DNA from: Bacteroidetes bacterium UBA1941
GTDB taxonomy: Bacteria > Bacteroidota > Bacteroidia > Chitinophagales > LD1
DNA length: 64,000 bases
NCBI GenBank assembly: GCA_002336805.1
Contig: DDEZ01000002.1
Coordinates: 186,001-250,000, forward strand
Direction of reading: 5' to 3'
Each line of letters opens with the position of its first letter. Positions within the stretch are counted from its first letter, which is position 1. The position numbers were made by a program, and so were the translations under genes. The notes under the pieces are model-generated. The model was not told the origin of the DNA. It searched no databases and was given only the letters and a program-made list of their open reading frames with translations. Below, piece by piece: positions 44,071 to 53,800 of the stretch.

Positions 44071-45816
44071 ATGATACGATTTATAAAATCACACAGTGTA
44101 GAGATTCTGGTCACAGTATTCACTGTAGTGTGTGGATTTTGCTTTTTTACATTGGTGGCAGATGACTACGGTGGCTTTACCTACTATAGCCTGCCGGGCG
44201 GACAGTTTAGCGATTATCCATATGAAGACAATTATTATCTGGGTCTGATCGGCATCAGCTATGTCCTAGAGTTCTTTTACAATGCATTGCCCTCTTACAA
44301 TTGGGAGGGAATCTTCTTTTTAGTATTTGATGTCGCGGCACTTTTTGTATTGCTATGGGCTATCAGGCACATAGCAATAGGCCAAAGAGCCAGCAGGGGC
44401 TGGGTGATCTTTTTTCAAGTCCTGTTTGCGCTCTTTTATCTTGAGAATTTTGTCTCTATCTCTCATACCCGGTTCTCTCTGACACTATGTGGTATAGGTG
44501 TATTTTTGCTTGTCTTTGCCAGGGTTATTTCCTGGCGCTATACACTGGTATATGCAGCCATATTTCTACTAGGTATGCTGATCCGGCCCGAGAGCAGCAT
44601 GGGCATGATACTGCTCATCTCCGGTGGCTACCTGATGTGGCGTTTTGATCCTGTACACCTGCTGCGCAGGGCGCTGCTGCCTGTAGTTTTTACCGCACTT
44701 TTATTTGGAGCATTCTCATATGACTGGCACCACACAGACATATATGTGCGCAGGGTAGAGCCGGAGATAGAATATAAAATGATGGCACGCCGCGTGGTAG
44801 ATCTCGGCACGATGAAGACGGCTCAGGACTCTGTAAAGCACATGGCCGCCAGGCAAGGCATGTGGTTTGACTATAAAGTGCTGACACCAGAGTATCTGCG
44901 CAGCATACAGCTATCGACATTTGATCTGAACCCCGGCCTGGTCACTGATCAGAAGCTCGAAAGGCCGCACTCCTGGCACATCGGCGTAGATCTGGGTATC
45001 ACTCATATCATAGATGCTATGCTACACGTAGCGACTTTTTATCAGGATTACACGTTTGTGCCAGTGTTTATTTTCAGCCTGATGGGATACTGTCTGGTGC
45101 GGCGGCAAAGGCGGAAGACAGCACTGCGTATTGCACTCTTTGCCACATATACTTTTGCTCTGATATACGCCATAGATTACAATGCCTTTATGGTAGGTGA
45201 GCGACATTATATCGGTATACAAATAGTATCTATGACGGTGATCCTGTTCTTGTTTTTTGATGGTGTGGGCTGGGACACTGGCTCAGCCTCCAGTGCAAGG
45301 CTCGTAGCAATACTGCTGTCTGCAGGAGCTGTGGTCACCATGGTTCATTATAAAAAAACCAACAACGAAGGTGCGGCGCAAATGAGCTATCATGAGCAGG
45401 CTATGAAGAAACTGGAAAGCATTTATCAAAACAGGCTGGTGGTCGTGACTAATGATAACTACTTCCTCTTTGACCGCCATTTTACGCTACGCAAGCATCA
45501 GTATACCAAAAACAAATACATACTTTTTGATGTATTCACCTATTCTCTGACGCCCAACTATGTGCAATACCTGGGCCGTGTTTGTGGGTGCGATGCCTCT
45601 GATCCTGTTTCATTTTTTCAGTACCTGTCAGATGCCGGGGCGCTCTATATATCAAAGCCGAAGCGATTTGACCTGACAGCAAAATATATGAGCATCGTGC
45701 ATCATCAGGACCTGCACTTCATACAGCCGGAGCACTATGATGCTATGATGGCCGGAGAGGATACTAGCAATCTGGACTATCAGCTACTACAGGTGCAGGT
45801 AGGGGGCGTCAGATAA
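44071..45816 (+). CDS. Multi-pass membrane protein, paralogue of the 47328 gene
   Basis: A 581-residue membrane protein with about nine to ten hydrophobic segments and a periplasmic-looking C-terminal third. No family was recognised. It is a paralogue of the protein at 47328: a shared central block reads VEPEIEYKMMARR here and IEPDIEVQYGERQ there, then VLTPEYLRS and VLTPTYLRS. The topology and loci suggest a glycan-polymer or lipid-carrier transferase of GT-C or ligase type, but there is no motif that proves it. Its end overlaps the convergent B12 radical SAM gene by eight bases. Confidence 0.75.
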   Translation: MIRFIKSHSVEILVTVFTVVCGFCFFTLVADDYGGFTYYSLPGGQFSDYPYEDNYYLGLIGISYVLEFFYNALPSYNWEGIFFLVFDVAALFVLLWAIRHIAIGQRASRGWVIFFQVLFALFYLENFVSISHTRFSLTLCGIGVFLLVFARVISWRYTLVYAAIFLLGMLIRPESSMGMILLISGGYLMWRFDPVHLLRRALLPVVFTALLFGAFSYDWHHTDIYVRRVEPEIEYKMMARRVVDLGTMKTAQDSVKHMAARQGMWFDYKVLTPEYLRSIQLSTFDLNPGLVTDQKLERPHSWHIGVDLGITHIIDAMLHVATFYQDYTFVPVFIFSLMGYCLVRRQRRKTALRIALFATYTFALIYAIDYNAFMVGERHYIGIQIVSMTVILFLFFDGVGWDTGSASSARLVAILLSAGAVVTMVHYKKTNNEGAAQMSYHEQAMKKLESIYQNRLVVVTNDNYFLFDRHFTLRKHQYTKNKYILFDVFTYSLTPNYVQYLGRVCGCDASDPVSFFQYLSDAGALYISKPKRFDLTAKYMSIVHHQDLHFIQPEHYDAMMAGEDTSNLDYQLLQVQVGGVR

Positions 45817-47242
45817 AGTCTGACCTGCTGGCATCCTGATTGGTAAAAAGGAATGCTGTGAGCTTGGACAGGCTCTGTGCATACTCCAGAGGATGCTGGA
45901 GCACTTTGCCGACGTTCTTCAGTACGTATCGCGAGCGGAAGTAAAAACGCTTATAAAATTCTTTTTCCAGCTGCTCCATATGCTGGTCTATTGTTTGATC
46001 CTTCCAGGCATTCTTATACGGGAAAAGAGAGAACTCCAGCTTGTCTGCCAGCATATCAAAGAGTGGAGTACCCGGATAGGGTATCAGCTTATTGACTGTG
46101 ATGTAATCCAGGTCAGCGTCTATGGCAAAATTGACACTCTTCATAAAATCCTCCTTCGTCTCGTTTGGCGAGCCTACTATGAAAAATCCGATCGTCTCGA
46201 TGCCATGCTCCTGGCACAGCCGCAGAGCAGAGAGTGATTCTGACAGATCTACATTCTTGTCCAAATATTGCAATACCTCAGGACTACCACTTTCTATACC
46301 GAAGTATATACGGCGGCAGCCTGCTTTTTTCATCCATGGTATCATCTCCGGGCGCAGGGTATCTACGCGGCTCAGGCATGTCCAGTCTATGTTTATCCGG
46401 TCCTCTATCATTTTCTGGCACAGGTCTATGACACGGCGCGTGTGTACAGTAAAAGTGTCGTCTATGAAGCGCAGAGAGCGGATATTAAAATTATCTATGA
46501 GATAGTGGATCTCCTCCATGATCTGAGCCGGAGTGCGGTATGTCAGCCGCTTGCCGAAACTCCGGATGCAGTAATTACAGTTGTACGGGCAGCCGCGTGC
46601 CGTCTGTATCAGGCCCAGGGGCGGCCTGAGAAATGGTTCAAAGTATTTATCCGCTTGCAGCAGCTCATATGCAGGCATGGGTAGCTGCTCCGGGTGGATG
46701 ATGCGGTCATCTCCTTTTTGCACGCAGATATCCTCTCCTGATCTGTAGGCTATGCCTCGTATGCTCCTAAGATCAGCATTGCCTAAAAGTGCCCGGGCAA
46801 GGTCTCCGAACACCAGATCCGGCTCACCGAGCATAATGATTTCTACCGGTGTATTTTTTAAAACCTCTTCGGGAAATAGTGTGGCATAGTGACCGAATAG
46901 TATGTGCCTGGCCTCAGGCATAGCCTGATGGATGGTACGGATGGCCTCCATATCCTCCTCAAAGCACTCAAAGCCATGCAGCGTCACAATGTAATCGGGC
47001 ACCAAGGCCCGGAGGCGGGCTATGGTGCCTGCTGTATCGAGCTCTTCTGCTATCGCGTCTATGAGGTGCGTAGTGCACCCGTCCATACCCCGTGTGATGC
47101 CTCCCAGCGCGATTATCTCTATAGGTGGGAGCAGTTGATTGGGCGCATTGTAGCTGCACATGTACCGGCGCTGTATGCGGTGCGGATTGGGCAGGTTGAG
47201 CAGGACAATATTCAACTGATGTCGGGATTTGGTATATCTCAT
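45809..47242 (-). CDS. B12-binding domain radical SAM protein
   Basis: A 477-residue B12-type radical SAM protein with the core motif CPYNCNYC (C218, C222, C225) after an N-terminal cobalamin-binding-like domain. It is the most diverged of the four in this window: its N-terminus begins with a basic MRYTKSRHQL stretch and the end has LFPYKNAWKDQTIDQ. It is on its own on the minus strand, bounded by convergent overlap at the left and by a divergent region with two promoter-like boxes at the right. The enzyme class methylates or rearranges unactivated carbon positions; substrate unknown. Confidence 0.9.
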   Translation of the reverse strand: MRYTKSRHQLNIVLLNLPNPHRIQRRYMCSYNAPNQLLPPIEIIALGGITRGMDGCTTHLIDAIAEELDTAGTIARLRALVPDYIVTLHGFECFEEDMEAIRTIHQAMPEARHILFGHYATLFPEEVLKNTPVEIIMLGEPDLVFGDLARALLGNADLRSIRGIAYRSGEDICVQKGDDRIIHPEQLPMPAYELLQADKYFEPFLRPPLGLIQTARGCPYNCNYCIRSFGKRLTYRTPAQIMEEIHYLIDNFNIRSLRFIDDTFTVHTRRVIDLCQKMIEDRINIDWTCLSRVDTLRPEMIPWMKKAGCRRIYFGIESGSPEVLQYLDKNVDLSESLSALRLCQEHGIETIGFFIVGSPNETKEDFMKSVNFAIDADLDYITVNKLIPYPGTPLFDMLADKLEFSLFPYKNAWKDQTIDQHMEQLEKEFYKRFYFRSRYVLKNVGKVLQHPLEYAQSLSKLTAFLFTNQDASRSDFI

Positions 47243-47250
47243 GAAAGTAG

Positions 47251-47258
47251 CAAAAATA
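47251..47258 (-). promoter_or_regulatory. Possible -7 box for the B12 radical SAM gene
   Basis: TATTTTTG on the minus strand matches TAnnTTTG exactly, 8 bases before the ATG at 47242, which would make the leader very short. No clear -33 element. Confidence 0.35.
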
Positions 47259-47297
47259 TGGATGCAATACCGCGAAATTCCATGGGATAAGCCTTAT

Positions 47298-47327
47298 TTT
47301 GGACAAAATACAGCATATATACTTTTG
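47298..47327 (+). promoter_or_regulatory. Bacteroidota-type promoter for the membrane protein/PhyH pair
   Basis: TTTG (47298-47301) followed after 18 bases by TACTTTTG (47320-47327), a full match to the TTTG-N19-TAnnTTTG consensus within one base of spacing. If it is used, the transcript would begin near 47334, just after the ATG at 47328, so the next in-frame ATG at 47403 would be the translation start. Confidence 0.5.
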
Positions 47328-49115
47328 ATGAATTCAGAAGGTAAAGACGACGAGATCACAAGGGCGCCAGTAAATCTGAGATGGTATGAAGACCATCTGT
47401 TCATGTCTGTGTCCGTTGCGATTTTTTGCTTCGGGATTACTTATGCGTTTTGGGGATTTTACTATGTAGATTATGAGGGGATCTTTGATGCATTCTACAG
47501 TGGCGCCCTCACACCAGGTGTCAGGTTTGGCTCTATTTACTTTCTGGCTCATATCGGTCTCTCTCAGGCCTACTCATGGCTGTACACGTGGTGGCCGGAT
47601 GTAGAGTGGCTGTCCTGGATACTTTATACTTATCTCTTCCTATCTGCCACCCTGGGCCTGTACCTGTCTTCTATGCTGCTACCTCAGCGGCTCTCTCCGG
47701 TGCTCAGGGCGCTGGTGCTGGTGGCTGTCTACTGGTTCATCTTTGCTGACCACACGATACACTTCATCTTTACACGGGTTTCTTATTTACTGTCCGGACT
47801 TTCGTTGATATCACTTGTCGTGCTATTCCCTGCGGCATCGGTGATCCGTAGCAGGTGGCCATTGTTTCTGCTACTACAGGCTACGCTGACACTAGGTATA
47901 CTGACCAGGCTGGAGTCCGGCACCGCAGCCATATCTATGCTGATAGTGTGGGGCTGGTTTATGCTGCAGGATATACGGCAGTGGCTGCGCCTCTTTGTTT
48001 ATCCCCTGATGCTGATAGGTGTGCTGGTAGCTGGCATCAGCCATGAGATCAGGACCGGTACTGCTTTCTATCTGCAGATAGAGCCTGATATAGAGGTACA
48101 ATATGGCGAGCGTCAGAATATGATACCACTGTCTGATATGCATACCTACCGGGATAGTGTCCTCTATCAGGCTGCGGGTAATATGATGTGGTCAGACCCG
48201 GCGGTGCTGACGCCCACCTATCTACGCTCTCTCATCAGAAAGGAAGCTCCCCTCTATACAGATGCAAGGCAATGGGCCAGGACCTTCAGCGACATCGTAA
48301 ATGTAGTCAGCCACTACAAACTGCAGCTATCTATCTGGCTGCTGCTGGTACTGTGTATATTCCTCCAATATAAAAGTACCCGACGGTGGTCATTGTATTA
48401 CCTGCTTGCTTTTGAGTTGTCATTTTGGGGACTCAATGTGATGCAGACGTATACAGCTAAGATCAATGACCGGAGCTTTGCGCCATTTCTGAGTTTATTT
48501 CTGCTATGCCATATAGTCATCCTGCTGCTATATATGCAGGAGGGTATCAAAAGACGCGTACTGGCTATACTGGTATGCTGCGGCGTACTGTGTATCGCAC
48601 ATGTCATCTATCTCAAGGCTGAGGCAGATACCCTGAGGGCAGACTGGCAGATATACAGAGCTAATGCTACAAAGATAGCATCTGTAGCCCAAGGCAAGAT
48701 ACTAGCCGTTAACTCTAACTCACTGGACTATCTGTGTCTGGCCAATACGCCATTCCACAAGTTTGATTTTTCTGCTTTTGGCAAGGTGTATATCACAGAT
48801 GGCTCTATGATACCCTTTTTGCCCTACTACAAAGCGTATATAGAAAAGGAATGTAGCTGCAGTGTGTATCACTTCCCCGATGTATGGACATGGCTGGCTG
48901 GCCAGCGCGAAGATGTCATCATACTATCTGAGCCGGGCAGAATGCATATTATGACCAACTATATGAAAGAAGTATATGATTTTACTCTGCCAATGCAAGA
49001 AGTGAAAGGAGTAAATTTGATGCCAGAGCACAAGAGCGAAAACCGCCAGCACGGTGAGCAGATATACATTTTCTCACTACAGAAGAAAACACAAAGCGGT
49101 CAGCAGAAGCCCTAA
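47328..49115 (+). CDS. Multi-pass membrane protein, paralogue of the 44071 gene
   Basis: A membrane protein of about 595 residues from this ATG (571 if it starts at 47403, which fits the promoter at 47298-47327 better). It has roughly ten hydrophobic segments and a soluble C-terminal part. It is related to the protein at 44071: IEPDIEVQYGERQNMIPL and VLTPTYLRSLI match the corresponding block there. Function unknown; a polymerase, ligase or GT-C-like role at the membrane is possible from topology. The frame is open further upstream to a TTG at 47229, but that overlaps the divergent gene. The PhyH gene follows after five bases, so the two are co-transcribed. Confidence 0.72.
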   Translation: MNSEGKDDEITRAPVNLRWYEDHLFMSVSVAIFCFGITYAFWGFYYVDYEGIFDAFYSGALTPGVRFGSIYFLAHIGLSQAYSWLYTWWPDVEWLSWILYTYLFLSATLGLYLSSMLLPQRLSPVLRALVLVAVYWFIFADHTIHFIFTRVSYLLSGLSLISLVVLFPAASVIRSRWPLFLLLQATLTLGILTRLESGTAAISMLIVWGWFMLQDIRQWLRLFVYPLMLIGVLVAGISHEIRTGTAFYLQIEPDIEVQYGERQNMIPLSDMHTYRDSVLYQAAGNMMWSDPAVLTPTYLRSLIRKEAPLYTDARQWARTFSDIVNVVSHYKLQLSIWLLLVLCIFLQYKSTRRWSLYYLLAFELSFWGLNVMQTYTAKINDRSFAPFLSLFLLCHIVILLLYMQEGIKRRVLAILVCCGVLCIAHVIYLKAEADTLRADWQIYRANATKIASVAQGKILAVNSNSLDYLCLANTPFHKFDFSAFGKVYITDGSMIPFLPYYKAYIEKECSCSVYHFPDVWTWLAGQREDVIILSEPGRMHIMTNYMKEVYDFTLPMQEVKGVNLMPEHKSENRQHGEQIYIFSLQKKTQSGQQKP

Positions 49116-49120
49116 AAAGT

Positions 49121-49918
49121 ATGATCAGACTGGAGGAACAATACGAACGACTGAAAAGAGATGGATTTCTGCTGCTCGACGCCGGTCTGGCAGAGGAGCT
49201 GGCTACCTTGCGTACCTACATTTATCAGAACTTCGCATGGCCTGATGGTGGATTCTACTATAGCCTGCTATCCAACGCGGCAAGTGTAAATAGGGAACTG
49301 GATACTTTCATACACGAGACATTGGCTGGTTTTTATGATAGGTTTTTTGTGGACTACAGGATGCGGACGGGTTCCTTTCTGGTGAAGCCCGCATCTACAC
49401 CAGATGAGCTATACCTGCATCAGGACTGGTGCTATACAGATGAGCATCTGTTTAATGCTTATAATGTGTGGATCCCGATGGATGATGTGACGGGCAAAGA
49501 CGGTGCGCTATTTTTTGTGCCCGGCAGTCACCTGTGGTTTGATAACCTCAGGTCCGGATCACTGCCCACCGCACGTATCAGCCAGGCTGAACTGCCTGAA
49601 AAATGCACTGTACACCTGGAGGTAAAGAAAGGCCAGGCTGTATTATTTCACCCTGCCGTTTTTCACGGCTCCATGCCCAATAGCTCAGCAGCACATAGAG
49701 TGATAGTGACTGCTACGGTGTTTCCCATGGCCGCGCCATTTCTATATTATGATAGAGCAGGGGATGATAGTGTCAATGTATATCAGCTACCTGACGAGGC
49801 ATTTCTCACCAGCCTCGGGCAGATGGCATATGGAGGCGCTCCGGACGCACCACTGATCGGGAGTATACCATATAGGCACAGGGATATTTCTGCCAGAGAT
49901 ATTTCTAAGAAGCACTAA
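49121..49918 (+). CDS. PhyH-family Fe(II)/2OG dioxygenase
   Basis: A 265-residue PhyH enzyme, the thirteenth PhyH domain in the window and the only one outside the 4-17 kb array. Triad: H100/D102 (LHQDWCYTDE), H182 (VFHGSMPN) and R193. The NVWIPMDDVTGKDGALFF block is typical. It follows the membrane protein gene after five bases and ends 20 bases from the convergent TPR membrane protein gene. It is shorter than the array copies and lacks their basic C-terminal tail. Its location far from the array shows that PhyH genes have been spread through the locus. Confidence 0.9.
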   Translation: MIRLEEQYERLKRDGFLLLDAGLAEELATLRTYIYQNFAWPDGGFYYSLLSNAASVNRELDTFIHETLAGFYDRFFVDYRMRTGSFLVKPASTPDELYLHQDWCYTDEHLFNAYNVWIPMDDVTGKDGALFFVPGSHLWFDNLRSGSLPTARISQAELPEKCTVHLEVKKGQAVLFHPAVFHGSMPNSSAAHRVIVTATVFPMAAPFLYYDRAGDDSVNVYQLPDEAFLTSLGQMAYGGAPDAPLIGSIPYRHRDISARDISKKH

Positions 49919-49938
49919 CTCTTGCGAGCAAAGGTATA

Positions 49939-52776
49939 TCAAGGTTTATTCAGTGATTGCAAAAGGGCCTTTGCATCACTATAGTCGGGTTTTACCCGCA
50001 GGGCTTCATTCAGCCAATACCGGGTGCTGTCATCTTTATTTATAATGTGGTACACCTTTGCCAGACCGATATATGTTACAGGGTTTTCTGGAGCGATGAC
50101 TATAGTCTGCTTTAATACGCGTATAGCTCCCGGGTAGTCTTTTTGCAAAAAAAGGAGGTAGCTCAGTTTGTCGTGTGCTGTATAGTTAGATGGCGCATGC
50201 CTGATGAACTCCGTAAGGCTGGCAATGGCATCAGCCTCTTTGTGCTGCTGTGTCAGAAGATTCACCATTGTGATCTCGACCAGCTCAGAGGCAGGATCGA
50301 TATCCAATGTTTTGTGAAAATAGATTATCGCACTATCCACCTGCCCCATAGTGAGATAGGTCCTGCCTATATCATACGTGGCATTGAAGAAAGAAGGATA
50401 TATCAGCACAGCTTTCTTAAAATGGCCTAACGCCTTTTGCCTGGTCTCAAGTTGTTCGCCTGGGGTGATGCCTGGCGCAAAGCTCGCTTTCATAAGGTGT
50501 ACGGCAAAGAGATTGTGTGCCTGAGCAGAGTTATCTACATGGGTCAGGTCATGCTCAAATAATACAAGATCATTTTTCCAATCAAAGTTTCTGGATATGG
50601 AGAGTACTGTATAGCATGTGAGCAAGGCCAGCATACCGTACCTGAGAGGAGCTGGCAAGCCTGTCCATGAGAGCTGGCGCGATGATAAGCGGCCTGATAG
50701 TATAAAAGCCAATGATGCGATAGCAATGCACCAGCCCAATGAAGGTACGAGCAGGAAGCGATCAGCCAGCATACCGGGTACGAGCACAAAGTAATTTGTA
50801 AATGGAGCGATGGCTATGATATACACCAGTATCCCGCAGGAGATAAGGCGTGCGCGCTGCCATAGCCATACAGCCAGCCCTAGCAATAGCAGGTGGATAA
50901 ACAGGCTCAATAGCGGCATTGGATCTGAGACCTGCATAGGTGTGATAAAGCTGTACCCGTAATAGAAGGAAAGAGGATATGGGCAAATGGTTTTGGATAA
51001 ATATTTCAGCAATATTTCCAGTGAGGTGCCGGCTTTTACTGTTTTAGGGGTGTGTTCGTTTACGCAGTTCTCTACGTACTGGATCGGTCGGTTGCTCGAG
51101 AGTGCTTTTATCTGCTGCGCATTAATGGCGCCGATCGTAGTGCGCGGTGCGTTTATTATGACCTGGCGGTCCTGATACTGGCGTGGGAATAAGACTGTGC
51201 CCACCAGCAGCGCTGCTATGACATACGCTTTGACTATGTGGTCTGTGTACTTTTTGAAATAGAGACTCAGCGCAACAGCAGCGAATAGCAAGAAATCTAT
51301 CTTATTGACCGTAAAGCTGCGTGGATTGAGGTGATAGAGATCCGAACTCATGCTCAGGGTCAGGTGTACCTTAAAGATCAACCCAGCTGCGATCGCCAGC
51401 CATCCCCAGCGGTAGCGCTGCGCGTAGAATATGCCAAACAATACCGGCGCAACAAAAGGATAGTTCTGATCATAATCACCCACGATACCTATCAGTATAA
51501 TAGCTATCACAGCAATAACGCCGGGTATGAGGAGTTCCTTGCCAGGCCAGATGCTGTAGTAGACTATGGGAATGAACAGGAGATAAATAAAGATCCAGCC
51601 ATATAGCAGCCCGGAGAAGTAATATCCCGTGATCATAAGGGTGAAGGCTGTGATAAGGGATAGCCAGCGCCAGGATCTGTTTTTTTGAGTGAGTAGCAGG
51701 GTGATAAGAATGATACAGGCTGCTATCTGTAGTGAGAGTAGCTGATAGTATACCCCCAGGACATACAACACAATGATACAGAGGTGTACCGACGCAGAGA
51801 TCAGAGAAACAGAGGTCAGAGCAGCAATAAATGCCTTGACATAAGTATCCTCACCAGAGTCTGCAGCTACCTCACTCGCCGGGGAGTCAAAGAATGTACG
51901 TGCCCGTTTGGGTAGTTCTTGCACAAATGCTATTGTCTGAGCATAATGAGATACTGAATATACGGCCATGGATAAAGCGAAATATATCAGCAGGAGCGCC
52001 ATTCTCTGACTCCAGAGGCCTGTGTCTATCAAAAATCCCATCGGAACAATGACGGACAGCAAAACGAAGAAATAGGACAAAAGATCAATATCTGCAAAAG
52101 CTAAAGCTGCCAGTGGTATGAGTACGGCGAAAGAGAGGAATGTTAGCTTGCTGAGCAGCGAGAGTGTGAAACATAGGGGCACCAATAATAACAGCCATTT
52201 GTTTTTGCTGCGGGCTGACGCCACAGCCGCGTATAGTGCACACAGGCTGAAGATGAATCCAAGTATTTCATCTCTGTTTTTGATGGAGCACACCACCTCA
52301 GTATGTATGGGATGGGCCGCAAATAGCAGAGCAATGGCCAGTGACAGGTATATGGAATACTTGTAAAACAATATTTTCAGTACCCGGAATAGCAACAAGC
52401 ACAGCAAGGCATAAAGCAGCACATTGATAAAATGGCTGATATGCGGATTGTCTCCAAAAAACTGATGCTCTATAGCAAAGGACACAAGCACCACGGGCCT
52501 GTACTCATACGAGTAGCCGGACTCGTCCTGGTAGTACGGAGAGGTAAAGATCTCGCCTATAGCAGAGATACCTTTTGAGGTCAGGCGGTGATTGACAGTG
52601 ACCAGCTCATCATCCAGATTATAGTCATTGGGTATCGAGTTGGCAAAAAGCAGAAAGGCAAATATGAAAACGATCAGGTCAAAGAAATAAGGCCGCTGCC
52701 AGATCTTTTTGTGTACTGCGGGTGCGCTGACCTTTTTAGGTACAGGCTCCTTGCTGTTTTTTTCTTTTTTTGCCAC
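49939..52776 (-). CDS. TPR-containing multi-pass membrane protein (TMTC-like)
   Basis: A 945-residue protein from a GTG start: 16 or so charged residues, about a dozen membrane segments, then a C-terminal run of four or so TPR-like helical repeats (about 755-940). The N-terminal loop reads NDYNLDDELVT after the first membrane segment, as in the TMTC/PMT-like GT-C enzymes that O-mannosylate proteins. The GTG is preferred over the ATG at 52848 because a TATATTTG box lies 15 bases before it. Protein O-glycosylation or a related lipid-linked sugar transfer is the likely class; this is by similarity in pattern only. Confidence 0.78.
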   Translation of the reverse strand: MAKKEKNSKEPVPKKVSAPAVHKKIWQRPYFFDLIVFIFAFLLFANSIPNDYNLDDELVTVNHRLTSKGISAIGEIFTSPYYQDESGYSYEYRPVVLVSFAIEHQFFGDNPHISHFINVLLYALLCLLLFRVLKILFYKYSIYLSLAIALLFAAHPIHTEVVCSIKNRDEILGFIFSLCALYAAVASARSKNKWLLLLVPLCFTLSLLSKLTFLSFAVLIPLAALAFADIDLLSYFFVLLSVIVPMGFLIDTGLWSQRMALLLIYFALSMAVYSVSHYAQTIAFVQELPKRARTFFDSPASEVAADSGEDTYVKAFIAALTSVSLISASVHLCIIVLYVLGVYYQLLSLQIAACIILITLLLTQKNRSWRWLSLITAFTLMITGYYFSGLLYGWIFIYLLFIPIVYYSIWPGKELLIPGVIAVIAIILIGIVGDYDQNYPFVAPVLFGIFYAQRYRWGWLAIAAGLIFKVHLTLSMSSDLYHLNPRSFTVNKIDFLLFAAVALSLYFKKYTDHIVKAYVIAALLVGTVLFPRQYQDRQVIINAPRTTIGAINAQQIKALSSNRPIQYVENCVNEHTPKTVKAGTSLEILLKYLSKTICPYPLSFYYGYSFITPMQVSDPMPLLSLFIHLLLLGLAVWLWQRARLISCGILVYIIAIAPFTNYFVLVPGMLADRFLLVPSLGWCIAIASLAFILSGRLSSRQLSWTGLPAPLRYGMLALLTCYTVLSISRNFDWKNDLVLFEHDLTHVDNSAQAHNLFAVHLMKASFAPGITPGEQLETRQKALGHFKKAVLIYPSFFNATYDIGRTYLTMGQVDSAIIYFHKTLDIDPASELVEITMVNLLTQQHKEADAIASLTEFIRHAPSNYTAHDKLSYLLFLQKDYPGAIRVLKQTIVIAPENPVTYIGLAKVYHIINKDDSTRYWLNEALRVKPDYSDAKALLQSLNKP

Positions 52777-52791
52777 GGAACGAGTCTCTAT

Positions 52792-52799
52792 CAAATATA
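52792..52799 (-). promoter_or_regulatory. -7 box before the TPR membrane protein
   Basis: TATATTTG on the minus strand, an exact TAnnTTTG match, 15 bases upstream of the GTG at 52776. No TTG at the -33 distance. It supports the GTG start over the ATG at 52848. Confidence 0.45.
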
Positions 52800-52866
52800 A
52801 AAATCTGCCCGAAAAACTTGCTATTTTTAAGGCAAACAGCTGGCCCACTCACCTAAATATGTGTAA

Positions 52867-53799
52867 ATGCTTTGGTATCTGATTATTACTTTGACGCTGG
52901 CGTTATTTATCTCGATCCTCGGCAATATCTACCTGATACGGCAGGCTCCTGCAGATACTCCCGCGCCCGCTGTGAGGCCATCCGGATCCAAGCCTGCCGA
53001 GGTAGGAGCATTTTATGACCGGACTACCCATCAGTTTCTAGAGGTATACGGGGAGGTGATCCAGGCTTTCCGCACCAATAATGTAGATGACTACCTGGAC
53101 TATACCATGTCCAGCGCAGAGCTGCACGATGGACAGCGCATACTGGATGCCGGCTGTGGCGTAGGTGGCCCGGCCAGCTACTTTGCATCCAGGCTATATG
53201 TAGAGATAGAGGGCCTCACCGTATCTCCGGTGCAGGTAGAGCGCTCCAGGCAGACCATCGCCGCCCGCGAGCTGAAGGGTACCGTACACATACAGACAGG
53301 AGATTATCACCAGATGCAGGATATCTTTGGTCCTGAGCAGTTTGACAGGATCATTTTCCTGGAGTCTTTTGGCCACTCCTACAGGCAGGAGCAGCTCATA
53401 GAGAGCGCCTATGCCTGCCTGAAACCTGGCGGGATACTGTATATCAAGGACCTATTTCGCAGAGAGCATCCCAATACCGAGGATGGCGCCAAAATAGACG
53501 CCATAGTAGATGGGATCAATAAGGCATACAACTATAATGTAGCCGATTTCACCAGTATCATGAAGGCGATACGAAAACTCAACTTCATACTACTCTCTGT
53601 CAAAACCCCCGAGGTCAAGACAGAACAGTTTGAGCACCTGACCATTTCAAATGATTTTCAAAACCTGTTTGACATCGGCAAGATCGTGACCTGGGAGAAT
53701 TACGTATTTCCTATAGATTTCTATGAGGTGAAGGTCATGAAACCGCCATTTGATATCAATAAGGAAAAGCACCTTTATTTCCTGAACAGGCCACAATAA
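52867..53799 (+). CDS. Membrane-anchored SAM-dependent methyltransferase
   Basis: A 310-residue protein with one N-terminal membrane segment (about 3-24), a Pro-rich spacer and a class I methyltransferase domain. The SAM motif is DAGCGVGG at 94-101, and LKPGGILYIKDLF at about 188 is the usual post-motif strand. Similar enzymes methylate small lipids or quinones (tocopherol/sterol/cyclopropane group). It heads a rightward operon and sits one base from the UbiA-type prenyltransferase gene, so methylation of a prenylated or lipid substrate in the membrane is a reasonable inference. Confidence 0.85.
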   Translation: MLWYLIITLTLALFISILGNIYLIRQAPADTPAPAVRPSGSKPAEVGAFYDRTTHQFLEVYGEVIQAFRTNNVDDYLDYTMSSAELHDGQRILDAGCGVGGPASYFASRLYVEIEGLTVSPVQVERSRQTIAARELKGTVHIQTGDYHQMQDIFGPEQFDRIIFLESFGHSYRQEQLIESAYACLKPGGILYIKDLFRREHPNTEDGAKIDAIVDGINKAYNYNVADFTSIMKAIRKLNFILLSVKTPEVKTEQFEHLTISNDFQNLFDIGKIVTWENYVFPIDFYEVKVMKPPFDINKEKHLYFLNRPQ

Positions 53800-53800
53800 T

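Noticed and set aside
47229..47327. TTG at 47229 as the start of the membrane protein
   Set aside because: It overlaps the divergent radical SAM gene; a strong promoter at 47298-47327 supports a start downstream.
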